Made by a program: the position numbers and the translations under genes. The notes below the pieces were generated by a model. The model was not told the DNA's origin and did not search any database. It saw only the letters and a program-made list of their open reading frames with translations. A DNA stretch of 64,000 nt, taken from positions 227,772 to 291,771 of the forward strand of contig JADJBE010000004.1 of assembly GCA_016703895.1 (NCBI GenBank), given 5' to 3'. How positions within the stretch are numbered: the first letter of the stretch is position 1; each line of letters begins with the position of its first letter. This DNA is from Pseudomonadota bacterium. Its GTDB lineage: Bacteria > Pseudomonadota > Gammaproteobacteria > Steroidobacterales > Steroidobacteraceae. Below, piece after piece: positions 10,581 through 20,759 of the stretch.

Positions 10581-10654
10581 CTTGTTATCCCTTCACTATT
10601 TGTTATCGCCGGCATCACTTGCCGACTATCGCTTTGAGAGTAACCTGGTTCCGA

Positions 10655-10765
10655 ACGGATAGTATTTTACAGACGACCTGTTCTGCCGAAGCGCGCCAGA
10701 CCGGCATCCTGAGTCTCACGCGCCCCCGGCTTGCTTCGGCCATGCCGGCAGCCCTAATCTGCTCA
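10655..10765 (+). repeat. Diverged copy of the IS91-type terminal segment
   Basis: From GGATAGTATTTT to GGCAGCCC this stretch aligns with 46822-46925 and 49171-49275 at roughly 70 percent by eye, including GACCTGTTCTGCCGAA and the GCTTCGGCC block. It is probably an old end of the same IS91-like element and leads straight into array repeat A. Confidence 0.45.
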
Positions 10766-10779
10766 GCAATTCCCCTACG

Positions 10780-11150
10780 ATTTGATTCTTTGGGAAGATC
10801 GCTGTCGATACCGGCGATGGGTGCTAGCCCGCCGAACACAGACAAGTCACGGCGACCCGAAATGTAGGAGGTTTACGGGATTCGGGTTCAGTCACCATAA
10901 GTGAGTCAAGCTGACAGGAACTAGACTGCCGTTCAAGAATTGCCTGTTTCTTCAGGGAATCGGGACGCTGAATATCTTGCGACTTTGGCGCACCATGAAC
11001 GGGCGCACCCTCACTCCCACTAAATTGTTTCCGAGCTGCCTAAGTGGCTGCAGCGACGGGAATTCTTGCAAGGCTTCCTCTCGTTTTACCGTCAGATTGC
11101 CCGTCAGACCATGTCGCTCGGCGGCGCTGCATGACGATAGAACACGAAAG
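10780..11150 (+). repeat. Array repeat A with extended left flank
   Basis: The left flank (10788-11010) matches that of repeat B at 17026-17257 (GATTCTTTGGG, GCCCGCCGAACACAG, GATTCAGTCACCATRAGTG-like blocks). The core TCACTCCCACTAAATTGTTT at 11011 is the guaA-end-like motif with one change that makes a stop in the TIEWE frame. The box follows at about 11085: TTTACCGTCAGATTGCCCGTC and ATGTCGCTCG. Confidence 0.75.
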
Positions 11151-11233
11151 CCAAGGCTCCGGGCATCCCCGAGTGAGTGGCCATCCGAGCCGCTACAGAC
11201 AAGTGCGAGTCTTTTCAGCAGTGCTAAGCCGTC

Positions 11234-11732
11234 ATGAAGAAAGTGTCGCAATCGCCGCGCGCGATCGTCTACCGGCATCAGCCGACGGTGATGCTGTTCT
11301 TCGCGGCGATGTGCACCCTCATCCTCGGCGGCAGTTTCGTGTTTGCCATGCTGCTGGCAGCTCGCTTGGTGATGGCGCTATTCGTCGTCATCGGTTTCAT
11401 CGTCGGTCTCGGGCGCGACCAGCTGACACTCGATCTGGCACGGCGCGAGCTTCCGTATGACGAGCGCCTGGCGGGCTTCGTGGTGCAGAGAGTCAAGGGT
11501 GATTTCGATGAAGTCGAGGCCATCCTCCTCAACCACGTATCGGTAAAAAGGCCGGAAGTGGGCGTGACGACCATTCATCCCGCTTTGGCGGTCGTACTCA
11601 AAGTATACGGGCAAGCCGCAGACGGGCATTTCGATAGGCATCTTCACGACCCGCAAAGGAGCCATGGCAGAAGCGACGATGCGCAGCGAGCGGATGAAGC
11701 GACCGATTGAGGACCTCGCGTCAAAATTGTAA
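11234..11732 (+). pseudogene. Membrane protein of unknown function, frameshifted
   Basis: Two adjacent transmembrane segments (about residues 18-55, PTVMLFFAAMCTLILGGSFV and the following MALFVVIGFIVGL) are followed by a soluble part. The frame that continues beyond about 11600 looks random, while another frame reads YTGKPQTGISIGIFTTRKGA to a stop at 11732, a sensible C-terminus, so an indel is likely. A short helical end (MKRPIEDLASKL) closes it. No family recognised. Confidence 0.5.
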
Positions 11733-11744
11733 TCGACTTGCCCG

Positions 11745-11898
11745 CCGCGGCGAGAAGCTCAAGGTGATCGCCAGCGTCGAAGAGCCGGAAATCATCGCGA
11801 AGATTCTGGCGCATCTGGAGTAGACCGCGCTGGTATCGCAGCAAGCCGAGCGGCCACTCGGCGCACGGGCACCGCCAGTTCAGGCGCGGCTGATCTGA
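11745..11898 (+). pseudogene. IS91-family transposase, C-terminal remnant
   Basis: The plus frame reads EKLKVIASVEEPEIIAKILA then HLE-stop, and after the stop LGARAPPVQARLI. This is the same tail as the IS91 fragment at 47075-47449 (LAIIASIEEP... LGARAPPIQVRLI), on the opposite strand and more diverged. The zinc-binding part and catalytic tyrosines are absent. Confidence 0.7.
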
Positions 11899-11988
11899 CA
11901 CCCCATACAAGATCACTGATCACCTGCTGCACAGGAACGTGTGGCGGGCAGAGTGAGCTCGTGCTGAGCTCGTGCCGGGATTGCGGCG

Positions 11989-12378
11989 ATGGTGCTGGTG
12001 TTTCCGACTCGCCGCGCCGTGTTCTTCGAGGCCCACCAACGAGTGCGTGCAACGTTCTACGGTGCCGCCGTGGCGCTCCCGATACTCGGCTTGTTCACGC
12101 TGTCGCCACATCTACCGATATTGCTCGGGATGATTTTCCTTGGTGGAATGTGGCTTGGCAGTCGTATGTTGAGCGCCCCACATCCCAGTAACGTTTACCA
12201 ATACGCGTTGTCAGTCGCATTGGCGCTGATCGCCGGTGCGCTCTCGACGCAGGATGCTGGCTATGCAGTCTTTACACGCATCGTTCTGACGGTGGGTGGT
12301 GCTTTCGCAGCTGCTTTTGCGGTAGCCTTGCTCAACGCGCTGATCAAATGGCGCGATTCAGTGCCTACGGCTGGGTGA
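11989..12378 (+). CDS. FUSC/DUF2955-like membrane protein, C-terminal part
   Basis: A 129-residue frame with four hydrophobic helices: AAVALPILGLFTLSPHLPIL, GMIFLGGMWLGSRML, YALSVALALIAGAL and TVGGAFAAAFAVALLNALI. The layout resembles the C-terminal membrane half of FUSC/DUF2955 exporters (aromatic acid or fusaric acid type), which are about 350 residues long, so this is probably a 5'-truncated gene cut at the IS91 remnant just upstream. The next gene starts 20 bp downstream on the same strand. Confidence 0.5.
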   Translation: MVLVFPTRRAVFFEAHQRVRATFYGAAVALPILGLFTLSPHLPILLGMIFLGGMWLGSRMLSAPHPSNVYQYALSVALALIAGALSTQDAGYAVFTRIVLTVGGAFAAAFAVALLNALIKWRDSVPTAG

Positions 12379-12398
12379 TTACCCCTACCGTCGGCGAC

Positions 12399-15300
12399 AT
12401 GCCATTCCGCGCAAAGCTGCCATTCCTAATATGCTTGCTCGGATCGAGCTGGTGGTCCATGAGTTTAACGACGATAGGGTTGTTGGTAGTCTTGCTAATG
12501 GCGCCGCTCGCGCATATTGCGGCGCAAGCGCCAGCGATTGTTGTGGAGGCGCCGAAAACAGACGACGTCGAGATGCTGCAGTCACAAATCGCACTGCTCG
12601 AATCGCGCTCAGATATCTCCGCCAGTGAACGCAGTCTGGCAGTTGATCAACTGCGAGCGGCGCTTGCACGCCTGGAAAGTGCGGCTGCAGCACGATTGGC
12701 GGTTGATCGTTACATTCAGGAACTGGAAAACGCACCGACAACGATCACCCGCCTAAGCGCGGAATCAGACGCACCGCTGCGCATGATGGCAATCGGTGCG
12801 GAGCTCGACGATCCGGTACAGTTGCAACTGCAGTTGGCGTCGATGCATGCGTCCGCCGCGACGCTTCGCGGTCGCAGTCAGACATTCTCGGAACAACTGC
12901 GTACCATGGTGCTGCGACCAGCAGAAGCTCGACTGGAGCTCGCGGGACTACGGCAGGAGTTGGACCTACCCCAAATAACCATGTCTGCAAGTACTTCGGC
13001 CCTGCAGCTCGAAGTGAGTCGAATCCGTGACGATGCAGTCCGCCAAGACCTCAACGGACGCATCGCCATGATCGAACAGGAGTTGTTGAGCCTGCCGACA
13101 CGTGAGGCGATCACCTCCGCGCAACTTGATTTAGCCGCGCGTCAGTTGCGACAGATTGAAGCAGCTATCTCGACATCGGAGCAGCGCGTTCAACAACTGC
13201 GCGAGAATTCTGCACGGCAGAAAGTCAGTGCAGCGCAAGCAGCAGTCCGCGAATTAGTGGGACAGCCAGCAGCTCTGCGTGATTATGCCGCTGCGACCTT
13301 AACGATCGTCGATTCTCTGACCGCAATTACTAACAGTCTGACGGCGGCACGAGTGGATCAGGACGCGATGCGTGTGCGATTGCGGCAAGTGGCTGAAGCG
13401 CGCGACAATGCAGAACAAATATTCTCGATTGGCCGTCTCGGGGATGAACAAGGCAAATTGTTGCGTGGCTTGCAGAAATCGCTGCCCGCTGTGGCGGCGT
13501 TAGAGCGCGCCGTACTCTCTCGGAACGATGAGCTAACAGAACTTCGTCTGGCTCGATTCGAGACAGAACAAAAGTTGCGCCCGCTCGGCGATAGCGCGCT
13601 CGCCGCGCAGCAGGAACTCGTGGACGCCAAGCTTGGGCCGACTGACCACTCGAGCGCCATGTTGCCGCTGATTGAGAGTCGGCGTGAGGCGTTGCTCGAC
13701 CTGCAGGCCCTGCAACGCCAGCGAATCGATGCCTTAATGCAGGTCAATGCACTTGAGTCCGAGCTGCAACAGAGCACGGCACAGCTGCGGCGCATGCTGA
13801 ATAAGCGCTTACTCTGGCTCCCGAGCGCGACACCTGTCGATGCGACTTGGCTGAATGACCTTACGTACGGTGCAAACTGGCTATTCGCGCCCGACAATGC
13901 GGCGCGGGTAGGGCGCGGCCTGGGCGCTGCTGTCATGCGCCGACCCTTTCTCGTTCTATTCGTCGTTGCGGCGCTTGGTGCACTATTTGTGTTTCGCGGC
14001 CGCTTGCCCGCCACTATCGGACAGCTTGCCAAACCCGTTGGCCGCCGTGATGATCGCTTTAATGTCACCTTGGCCGCGCTGTTAGTGACAGTGACGTTGG
14101 CAATACCAGTGCCGCTGGCCGTCGGCTTTGCGGGATGGCTACTAAGCGGCATGGGCGGGGCGGCCACGAATCTGGCTGCCTGGGGAAATGGGCTGATCAG
14201 TACGGCAATCGTGCTGTTCATGTTGGGCCTATTCCGCAATATGTGCTTGCCCGAAGGCCTGTTCATTGCCCATTTCCACTGGAACACAGATGGCACCCGA
14301 CGACTGGGACGTGCGCTTCGCTTATTAGCAACGGCGATAGCGCCTGCGGCACTACTAACCGGCATTGCAGCGACAGCTGGGAGGATTTGTCGCTCAGCGA
14401 GGGTATTGGGCGCTTCGGATTCGTCCTTGGCTCCCTAGCGCTGGCGCTGTTTCTGTATCGTGTGTTCCGGCCGCAGGGCGGTGCACTGACCGGTGGATTG
14501 GCGCGCGATGGTTTAACGTGGCGCACGCGTAAGATCTGGTTCTGGACGATCGTCGCCACGCCGATTGCGTTGGCTGCGCTTGCGATGATTGGTTATTTCG
14601 TTACCGCCAGTGAACTGCAAGCGCGGCTGTTCACCTCCGGATGGATAGTCCTCGCGACGATCATCATGTTCAACGTTGTGATGCGTGGCGTGACGGTTGC
14701 TGGCCGCCGTGCGGCCCATGAGCAGGCGGACACGCGCCGCGCCAAGACGTTCGCGGATGCCGTTGCGAAGGCCGCGGCTGACGCGAGCGGTGAGGCATTG
14801 CCGTACTTGCAGGAAGAGTCTGAAATTGATGTGCTCGTCGTTAGCCAGCAAACACGTATTCTGTTGCGCGCTGCCGCAGGGTTGCTACTGACTGTACTCC
14901 TGTGGGGAATCTGGAGCAGTATCTTCCCGGCTCTGAATGTCTTTAACGATGTCGTGCTGTGGTCGCATGTCGTCACGACCACCGCGGGCGATACGGTCCA
15001 AGCGGTTACGCTTGGGCACGTGCTGCTCAGCCTGTTGATACTGGCACTAACCTTTGTCGCCGCGCGCAATCTGCCGGGGTTCCTTGAAATCGTCGTGCTG
15101 CAACGATTCTCTCGGGATGCCGGTGCCCGTTATGCGATCGTAACAATCAGTCGCTATGCGATACTCGCGCTAGGCCTGCTGATCGCCTTCAATCGAATCG
15201 GCGCGGACTGGTCGCAACTGCAATGGATTGTCGCCGCCTTGGGGGTGGGCCTCGGATTCGGATTGCAGGAGATCGTCGCCAATTTTGTTTCTGGCATCAT

Positions 15301-15811
15301 CATCCTGTTTGAGCGTCCGGTTCGAGTGGGGGATCTGATCTCGATCGGGAACACGACGGGCACCGTCAGTCGAATCAAGATTCGGGCAATCACCATCACC
15401 GACGCCGACAACTTCGAGGTGCTAGTGCCTAACAAGGCATTTATTACTGGAACGGTTCAGAACTGGTCGTTGACGAGTACCGTAACGCGACTCGTAGTAA
15501 AAGTCGGTATTGCCTACGATAGCGATCTTGCGGTCGCTCGCAAGACGATGCTCGATACGGCCCAAGCGCACCCTCAAGTGCTCGCCTCGCCGATACCGAC
15601 GTTGTTGTTCCTGGGCTTTGGCGATAGCGCGCTCGAATTTGAGCTGCGAGTTTTCGTCGGCAAGATTGAACATCGCCTCAGTACCTTGAGTGATCTGCAT
15701 ACCGAGTTGCACGCAGCCCTTAAGCGCGCGAATATTGAAATACCGTTCCCGCAGCGCGATCTGTACATTCGGCAATCACCCAGGATTGCTGGCGCCGATC
15801 CAATTTCATAG
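12399..15811 (+). pseudogene. Large MscS-family mechanosensitive channel (DUF3772-type), one frameshift
   Basis: A protein of about 1130 residues. Signal-like hydrophobic start (MSLTTIGLLVVLLMAPLA), then a periplasmic coiled coil of about 450 residues (ALLESRSDISASERSLAVDQ and so on), then many transmembrane helices, then the MscS domain: GVGLGFGLQEIVANFVSGII, FERPVRVGDLI, and the beta domain VLVPNKAFITGTVQNWSL. This is the layout of the large KefA/MscM-like channels that open under membrane tension. One indel near 14390, between ALLTGIAATAG and DLSLSEGIGRFG, breaks the frame; everything downstream is intact to the stop at 15811. No partner gene is evident. Confidence 0.75.
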
Positions 15812-16005
15812 GGCGTTAGCTGCGTCGTATGCGGTTTTGGTTGCGTACGAAATATCGGCAACCTCGCGGCAATCGCCTACCTTGACGACCTCGATGCCCT
15901 TTTTTGGTCAGTGCCGCTATATCGAATTCGACGGGACTGGTCACGATGTGAGTGCCGACGTACTTGAGCTGACCATCAAGAGGCGTTGGAAAGGTCTCCA
16001 CTGAA

Positions 16006-16779
16006 TTACGGGCGATATTCGCGCCCGTCATATCGAACTCTGTAGAGGACCGAACCGGTTTTTGGCTTTTCTTCACTATCATTATACGTGATCGCACTTA
16101 TAGTGAGATCCCGATAACCATTGGTATGCGTTCCAGCAACGCCAATTGAGAAGTCTGTGTATTCGATAACCGCGTACTCAGCCGATTCCGCGTCTGACGT
16201 GCAGCGAGGACTGTCCCCTTTGGTGTAGTTCCAAGATGACATGGTCAATCCAAAGATCGGACGCAACTGCTTGCCCTCCTGCACATAGAGAGTGCGTTCT
16301 GCGCCAGTGCCACCGCCGCCACAATTCGGATTGTAGCCGCTGGTCAAATCCATGCCAAAAGCCCGCACGCCCGGCGCGAGATTGTAGGCAGCGGTGTCAA
16401 TCCGCAAGCTGTTTGTGTCGACTCGCATTGCCGCGTCTTCGCCGACTTCGCTACGGAAACTCGCGACGACCTTACGCGCCGACTCATCGACGAGAGTGAC
16501 AACTATGGCCTTCGCATCTTCCTTCCCAATGTCGTACGCAAAAGCCGCTATGGTTATCCGCTGGTTTTCCGGACTTTTCTTGCAAGCCGCAGCTTTGATA
16601 AGGGAAACAGATTCGCCAACCTCCTGATTGAATGCCTTCACGCCCAAGAATCTGCCAACGATACTCATTGTTGTGGTGGAACAAACTTGTTCTGTTTCAT
16701 TGCCTGACAAGGAATCCTGCAATGTGGCAGCGTTGACTGCCTGCGATACAAGCGCGATTGAGAGAAGAATGGTGCGCAT
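16006..16779 (-). CDS. Secreted protein of unknown function, 257 residues
   Basis: Signal peptide MRTILLSIALVSQAVNA, then a soluble, beta-rich domain with several Cys (VCSTTT, ACKKS, NPNCGGGGTG, SPRCTSD) that could pair in the periplasm. A distinctive GYRDLTISAITY segment occurs near the end. No family recognised. It lies alone between the MscS-type gene (converging) and repeat B, about 240 bp upstream of the B flank. Confidence 0.65.
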   Translation of the reverse strand: MRTILLSIALVSQAVNAATLQDSLSGNETEQVCSTTTMSIVGRFLGVKAFNQEVGESVSLIKAAACKKSPENQRITIAAFAYDIGKEDAKAIVVTLVDESARKVVASFRSEVGEDAAMRVDTNSLRIDTAAYNLAPGVRAFGMDLTSGYNPNCGGGGTGAERTLYVQEGKQLRPIFGLTMSSWNYTKGDSPRCTSDAESAEYAVIEYTDFSIGVAGTHTNGYRDLTISAITYNDSEEKPKTGSVLYRVRYDGREYRP

Positions 16780-17019
16780 AGGAGTAGCGTCCTGACGAAA
16801 GTACAGGCCGGCAGTTCATCAGTATTTCCAGGTAGTGCTCGTCGACCAAGTCACAAAACTTCGACCCGCGTGGAGTGATTCGCAACACGGATACATGGAG
16901 ACCGCGGCGCGGCTACACTTCAGCCAATACCTAAGTAGATCAGAACCAGTCGACCCAGATGGCGGGGGCCAAGAGCCTGCTGCGCACCCTTGCTGCTGGC
17001 CTGCTGGTCGATTTTCGGA

Positions 17020-17393
17020 CAGTTTGATTCTTTGGGACGATGGCCCTCTTTGCCGGCGATGGGTACTGGCCCGCCGAACACAGGTAGGTCAGGCGATAAC
17101 CGGAGACGCGGGAAGTGTACGGAACTCGCGATTCAGTCACCATGAGTGAGTGATTTCGACAAAGCCTAAACCGCCGACCGAATATCTCCCTTTCTCTTCC
17201 CCGAAACTACCCGCTGAATTTCATACGACGCTGGCGCACCACTAGAGGCGACGCGCCTCACTCCCATTCAATTGTCTCGGAGCCACGTAAATGGCTATAA
17301 CGACTAACATTCTTTCCGAGGCGCCAGGATTTTACCGTCGGAATGACCTTCACAAAAATCCGCTTGCAGGCGATAGACCGCGATAGATGCCGA
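17020..17393 (+). repeat. Array repeat B (guaA-end core, hairpin, R box)
   Basis: Core TCACTCCCATTCAATTGTC at 17258 reads SETIEWE-stop on the minus strand. The stem-loop is AGCCACGTAAATGGCT (one mismatch). The box TTTTACCGTCGGAATGACC starts at 17330 and ends GATAGATGCCGA at 17393. The left flank from 17026 matches repeat A. The 16780-17020 stretch before it holds no recognisable gene. Confidence 0.85.
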
Positions 17394-17429
17394 CATTTCA
17401 ATCCGACTCGCCACCGTAATTCCGCGAAG

Positions 17430-17612
17430 TCAACGCCCCACATCCGTCACATACCCCAGCGCCCGGTCGCCCTTCTCCCGATTCACGTCCGCGCGTGCGA
17501 GTACAGGTACCGAGCTATCTATATAGTCGTATACGATCACGTCACGCTTGCCGTCGCACTTGGCGATGAAGGCGGCCGACGTACTGTGCGAGAGTTCCTC
17601 GGCGAGCGCCAC
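17430..17612 (-). pseudogene. C-terminal remnant of a superfamily II helicase-like protein
   Basis: The frame contains DVIVYDYIDSSVPVLAR followed by KGDRALGYV, a pattern I know from the very end of some DEAD/DEAH helicase-family proteins (V-Y-D-Y-x-D-x-x-V-P-x-L-x-R ... G-Y). The rest of the helicase (hundreds of residues) is missing; its 5' side abuts the PemK-like gene. The stop is 36 bp from the end of repeat B. Identification rests on one short motif. Confidence 0.45.
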
Positions 17613-17624
17613 ATAGAGTCATGC

Positions 17625-18065
17625 CTACAACAAGCCCGCTGCTGCAGCCGCGGCACGGAAGCGATTGAGAAGGCTGGGATGCAGCGTACCGAGGCGCGGC
17701 AGCGGTCCATGCGGTGCAGCTGGCGGCGCGGCGAACCAGTCGTTCGTAAAGGGCAACAAAACCCGTTCGCGCAGGTTGAACTTGGTCGGATAGCTGAGGC
17801 CTGCTAATTGGTAGGCAGTCGCTTCTGCGCGTGTAATTGCAAACTCGCCGGAGAACAGTTCGCCGACGCGTTGGGAAGTACCGTATGCGACCAGGATCCG
17901 ATAAAGCGGAGCGTCCGCGTCGTCCACGGTGATCGCCAATGCCGGCCGGTGCTTGGGCCCCGGATGTAGAGCCTTGTTCTCCGGGAACGCGCACCAAAGG
18001 ATGTCGCCCGCCGAAGGGATGCCCCAGCGCGGATCTGGCACCGTGCCGGAGGCGCCGCCGCTCAC
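17625..18065 (-). CDS. PemK/MazF-like toxin candidate
   Basis: A 146-residue protein with GDILWCAFPENKALHPGPK, RPALAITVDD, VAYGTSQRVGELFSGEFAI and LSYPTKFNL. This matches a family usually annotated as PemK-like (growth-inhibitor fold, ribonuclease toxins of type II systems), though it is longer than MazF. Its GTG/ATG start overlaps the upstream gene by four bases (18062-18065), the usual coupling of antitoxin then toxin. It lies in the interval between repeats B and T1 and on the minus strand like the other modules of the array. Confidence 0.65.
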   Translation of the reverse strand: MSGGASGTVPDPRWGIPSAGDILWCAFPENKALHPGPKHRPALAITVDDADAPLYRILVAYGTSQRVGELFSGEFAITRAEATAYQLAGLSYPTKFNLRERVLLPFTNDWFAAPPAAPHGPLPRLGTLHPSLLNRFRAAAAAAGLL

Positions 18066-18415
18066 AGCAACGTGGAACTGACCGAGTGGACTTCCTGGCG
18101 ACCGGCAAGCCGACGGATGGCGGCGAGTTGCTCCTCAGTCAGCGGTCCGTCGTCAGGCTCGTAGGCCGGCAGGACGCTGTCGGCTAGGCGCCTGAGCGCA
18201 ATATGTACGACCTGGGTTTCCTTGAGATTCAGTTCCGCAGCGAGCTTGCGCATAGTGCCGCGGGTGACACCGAACATCCCGTCCCTGTCGCGAAAGCTCA
18301 CCAGGAGCTTCTTGCCTTTCTCGTGACTGGTGTTCTTGGCAGCGGCCTTTTTTGACAACGAACCCACTTGATTGCGGGACGCCTTGCTCTTGCTGCGAAC
18401 GTGACTGGTAGGCAC
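18062..18415 (-). CDS. Antitoxin candidate paired with the PemK-like gene
   Basis: 117 residues; a Lys/Ser-rich N-terminus (about 35 residues) precedes a possible DNA-binding region, MFGVTRGTMRKLAAELNLKE, which resembles a ribbon-helix-helix or helix-turn-helix element, and an acidic tail (YEPDDGPLTEEQLAAIRRLA) that may wrap the toxin. No named antitoxin family is recognised; the role is inferred from gene order and overlap. An imperfect palindrome (TATATAGAAAGATATA) lies 23 bp upstream of the start. Confidence 0.55.
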   Translation of the reverse strand: MPTSHVRSKSKASRNQVGSLSKKAAAKNTSHEKGKKLLVSFRDRDGMFGVTRGTMRKLAAELNLKETQVVHIALRRLADSVLPAYEPDDGPLTEEQLAAIRRLAGRQEVHSVSSTLL

Positions 18416-18437
18416 GACTAGAACCCTCTGATCTCAG

Positions 18438-18453
18438 TATATAGAAAGATATA
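18438..18453. promoter_or_regulatory. AT-rich palindrome upstream of the putative antitoxin gene
   Basis: TATAT-AGAAAG-ATATA stands out in GC-rich surroundings just upstream of the start at 18415. It could serve as an operator or contain a -10 element for the minus-strand pair. Confidence 0.4.
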
Positions 18454-18459
18454 TCTGTT

Positions 18460-18560
18460 TCGCTGACGGTAAAAGCCCCCCATCCGGCAGAGAGCTGGAA
18501 TTCTACCGTCAGATTTACCGCCAATCTCGTTTGATACCCCGGAGTAGCTTTCAGCTTCCA
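18460..18560 (+). repeat. Array repeat T1 (variant without guaA core)
   Basis: TGACGGTAAAA at 18464 faces TCTACCGTCAGATTTACCG at 18502, the T-type arrangement of one inverted and two direct copies of the 9-10 bp motif. It is the most diverged T copy. Between 18560 and the stop at 18839 no gene is visible. Confidence 0.6.
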
Positions 18561-18838
18561 TAGATATCTATCGAAGAGCATCGGCGCCTCGACATGGGTG
18601 ACGTTTCGAGATTTATCGGTTCTCGCGACGATTCCTGGCAGTGACCGCGCGGCATTCTTCGGTTCAGTGATGCCTTATGAAATGGCCGGCTCCGGGTTCT
18701 TGGTTGATGACAGGTTTTATTCGAACTGTGCCGGCGCAAGCCATGGTCGAGAAAATCGTATGGCAGATGCGCGTTGCACACTGTCGGTTTCTCGCGCGAT
18801 GATATTACCGGCGCACACCGGACGGCCGAACTGGCTGA

Positions 18839-19624
18839 CTACTGTGCGACCTCGACGCGTCCCAGCTTCGCGCCGCTGCGGTCCTCCCGCAGCTCATACT
18901 CGAGCACTTCCGTCGTGATAGTCCCGCCGCCGGGCGCTGGCTGCACGCCAGTGATCCGCAGGGCCACATCCATCGACACGCTGCCAGCGTAGCCGCTTGA
19001 CCCGATCTTGTCCCGGATCTGCTGGGCGTCCGCCGGCGACATCTTCCATATCTGTGCCGTCCGGCCGTTGGCGAACTTCACTGACACTTTCTGACCGAGT
19101 GCCGGAAACTCGATTACCGAACTCGGTGCCAGGGCGCGAACGGTGAACTCGCCGTAGCTGGGGTCGTAGTCGCTCAGGTTTGCGCCAAGGGACAGGCGCA
19201 GGTTACCGACACCCCGTACCGAGGCGATGCCGGACGCCAACTCCGCTTTCACCTCGACGCGCTTGGCGCCCTTGTCGATAGCCGGGATGTACTTCACCCG
19301 GGTGTCTTCCTCAACCCAGTTGTCGATGGGCGGCGGGATGCCCGCCAGGTCGTAGTAGAGGAAGACCATCGTCGCGCCGTCGGGGTTGACCAGCTCGCCG
19401 GCCCGGCCACCGAGCGCCGGCGAGGCGGCGGGCGCCTGACTACTGGCTTCAGACGGCGTGGCTGCTAAGTTGGCAGCAGACGTGCCGGTCGACGGTGCCG
19501 GACTCGCGGTCTCACCGGATGTTGTTTCCGGCGCCTTCGAACCGCCGCAGGCGGCCACCAGAAGGAACGTCGCGACCAGGCTCAGGCCGGCGCGCAGGGA
19601 ACGCTTCTCAAAGCTGTGGCGCAT
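18839..19624 (-). CDS. Lipoprotein of unknown function, 261 residues
   Basis: Signal II motif FLLVAACGG places a lipidated Cys near residue 26. A low-complexity Ser/Thr/Pro/Ala linker (about residues 30-70) leads to a folded domain with MVFLYYDLAGIPPPIDNW and, near the end, KMSPADAQQIRDKIG and VSMDVALRITG. No family recognised with certainty. It overlaps the upstream lipoprotein gene by 17 bp, so the two form an operon, transcribed on the minus strand. Confidence 0.7.
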   Translation of the reverse strand: MRHSFEKRSLRAGLSLVATFLLVAACGGSKAPETTSGETASPAPSTGTSAANLAATPSEASSQAPAASPALGGRAGELVNPDGATMVFLYYDLAGIPPPIDNWVEEDTRVKYIPAIDKGAKRVEVKAELASGIASVRGVGNLRLSLGANLSDYDPSYGEFTVRALAPSSVIEFPALGQKVSVKFANGRTAQIWKMSPADAQQIRDKIGSSGYAGSVSMDVALRITGVQPAPGGGTITTEVLEYELREDRSGAKLGRVEVAQ

Positions 19625-20597
19625 CGGCGTTCTTCCCCGCTTCTTCCACTTCCTTGGCCTTGCGCTGGTTATCGCCTTGTTGCAGGGCCTGCTCGGTAGC
19701 GCTTATGGCCTCGTAGCCCGCCGCCTGGTTGGCGGTGCCCACCTGCAGCCACTTGGCGAGGTCGGGGTTCTCGGTGGTTGGCACCAGCAGCGCCGCGACG
19801 GTCACCCCGCAATCCGGCGACAGATTCACGCCGCCGTTGGGATCAGCGGTGCCGCGACACTGGTTAAAGAGCGGCGAGGTCTCCGTGATTAGCCGCCCCA
19901 GCGGATCGAAAGACCAGTAGAGGTTAGTCTGGCCGGGCGATTTCTGGACGGCGGTGGGCGTACCGTACTTGGCGTTCAGCGCCTGCTCGACGCTGGCCAT
20001 CGTAGGGTTGCGCCCCTCCGCGAACCACTCTTCCCGGGCGGCGTTGATGACCCGCTCCTGACCGGGCGTCCCCATGGTGCCGACATACCACTTGGACTGG
20101 CCCGGCTGCATGTCCTGTCGGACGGCATTTCCGCCCCGCGCCATCGCTTCGTCCTGCATTTCCTGCATGATCTGCTGCGACGACTTCTCGACCCGCGGCT
20201 CGGCAAAGCGGGCATTGAAGCCCTGCCGGATGTTCTGGCCATAAGTCTGCATCTGGAACCCGCGGGTGGTGTCGGCCTTCACGACCAGCAGGTCGTTGGT
20301 ACACATCACCACATTGGCAGCTTCCTCCCAGGTTAGCCCCGGACGCACCCCCACCACATCATCGACCGGCGCTCCGGTCGGCGGTGCGGGCGTGTTGATG
20401 TCGGCCGGACAGTCCACATCGTCCCGGGCCTCCTCGGCGACTTCCTCGGCCGTCGCGGTGGTCTTGGCGGCCTCCATGGCGCCCGCCGAACCCGCGTTGA
20501 TGGCGGCGGAACTCGGCCCCTTCGCCTCGTCCTTGGACCCGCAGGCCGCGATGCCGCCCACCAGTACAAGAATCAGCACGCTCTCAGTCAGCCGCAT
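19608..20597 (-). CDS. Lipoprotein of unknown function, 329 residues
   Basis: I start at ATG 20597 (MRLTESVLILVLVGGIAAC), which gives a perfect lipoprotein signal; an upstream ATG at 20693 would put 32 odd residues before it. The mature protein has an Ala-rich linker, then a domain with VGVRPGLTWEEAANVVMC and VQKSPGQTNLYWSFDPLGRL, and a helical C-terminus. GVRPGLTWEEA followed by a conserved Cys looks like a repeated envelope-protein motif but no family name can be given. First gene of the pair with 18839-19624. Confidence 0.7.
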   Translation of the reverse strand: MRLTESVLILVLVGGIAACGSKDEAKGPSSAAINAGSAGAMEAAKTTATAEEVAEEARDDVDCPADINTPAPPTGAPVDDVVGVRPGLTWEEAANVVMCTNDLLVVKADTTRGFQMQTYGQNIRQGFNARFAEPRVEKSSQQIMQEMQDEAMARGGNAVRQDMQPGQSKWYVGTMGTPGQERVINAAREEWFAEGRNPTMASVEQALNAKYGTPTAVQKSPGQTNLYWSFDPLGRLITETSPLFNQCRGTADPNGGVNLSPDCGVTVAALLVPTTENPDLAKWLQVGTANQAAGYEAISATEQALQQGDNQRKAKEVEEAGKNADAPQL

Positions 20598-20759
20598 GGT
20601 CGCCCCCTGCACGGTGTTTTTCCCGGGAAAGTTGCCGGGACGGAAAATCATCCTGCAGAAATATACCGCAACACCGCGGGTAACGAAGAGCATTTCCTGC
20701 AGGCCGCAACCGGACTTCCGGTGCTAGCCTGCGACGAGTACAACAAGCAGGAAGAACGT

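Noticed and set aside
13358..14365. Minus-strand frame inside the MscS-type gene
   Set aside because: Ser/Arg/Pro-rich composition typical of a shadow frame in GC-rich DNA; the plus strand is a continuous channel protein.
17258..17443. A real guaA gene end
   Set aside because: Only the last 5-7 codons resemble GuaA; upstream codons do not encode any part of GMP synthase, so this is an att-like copy, not the gene.
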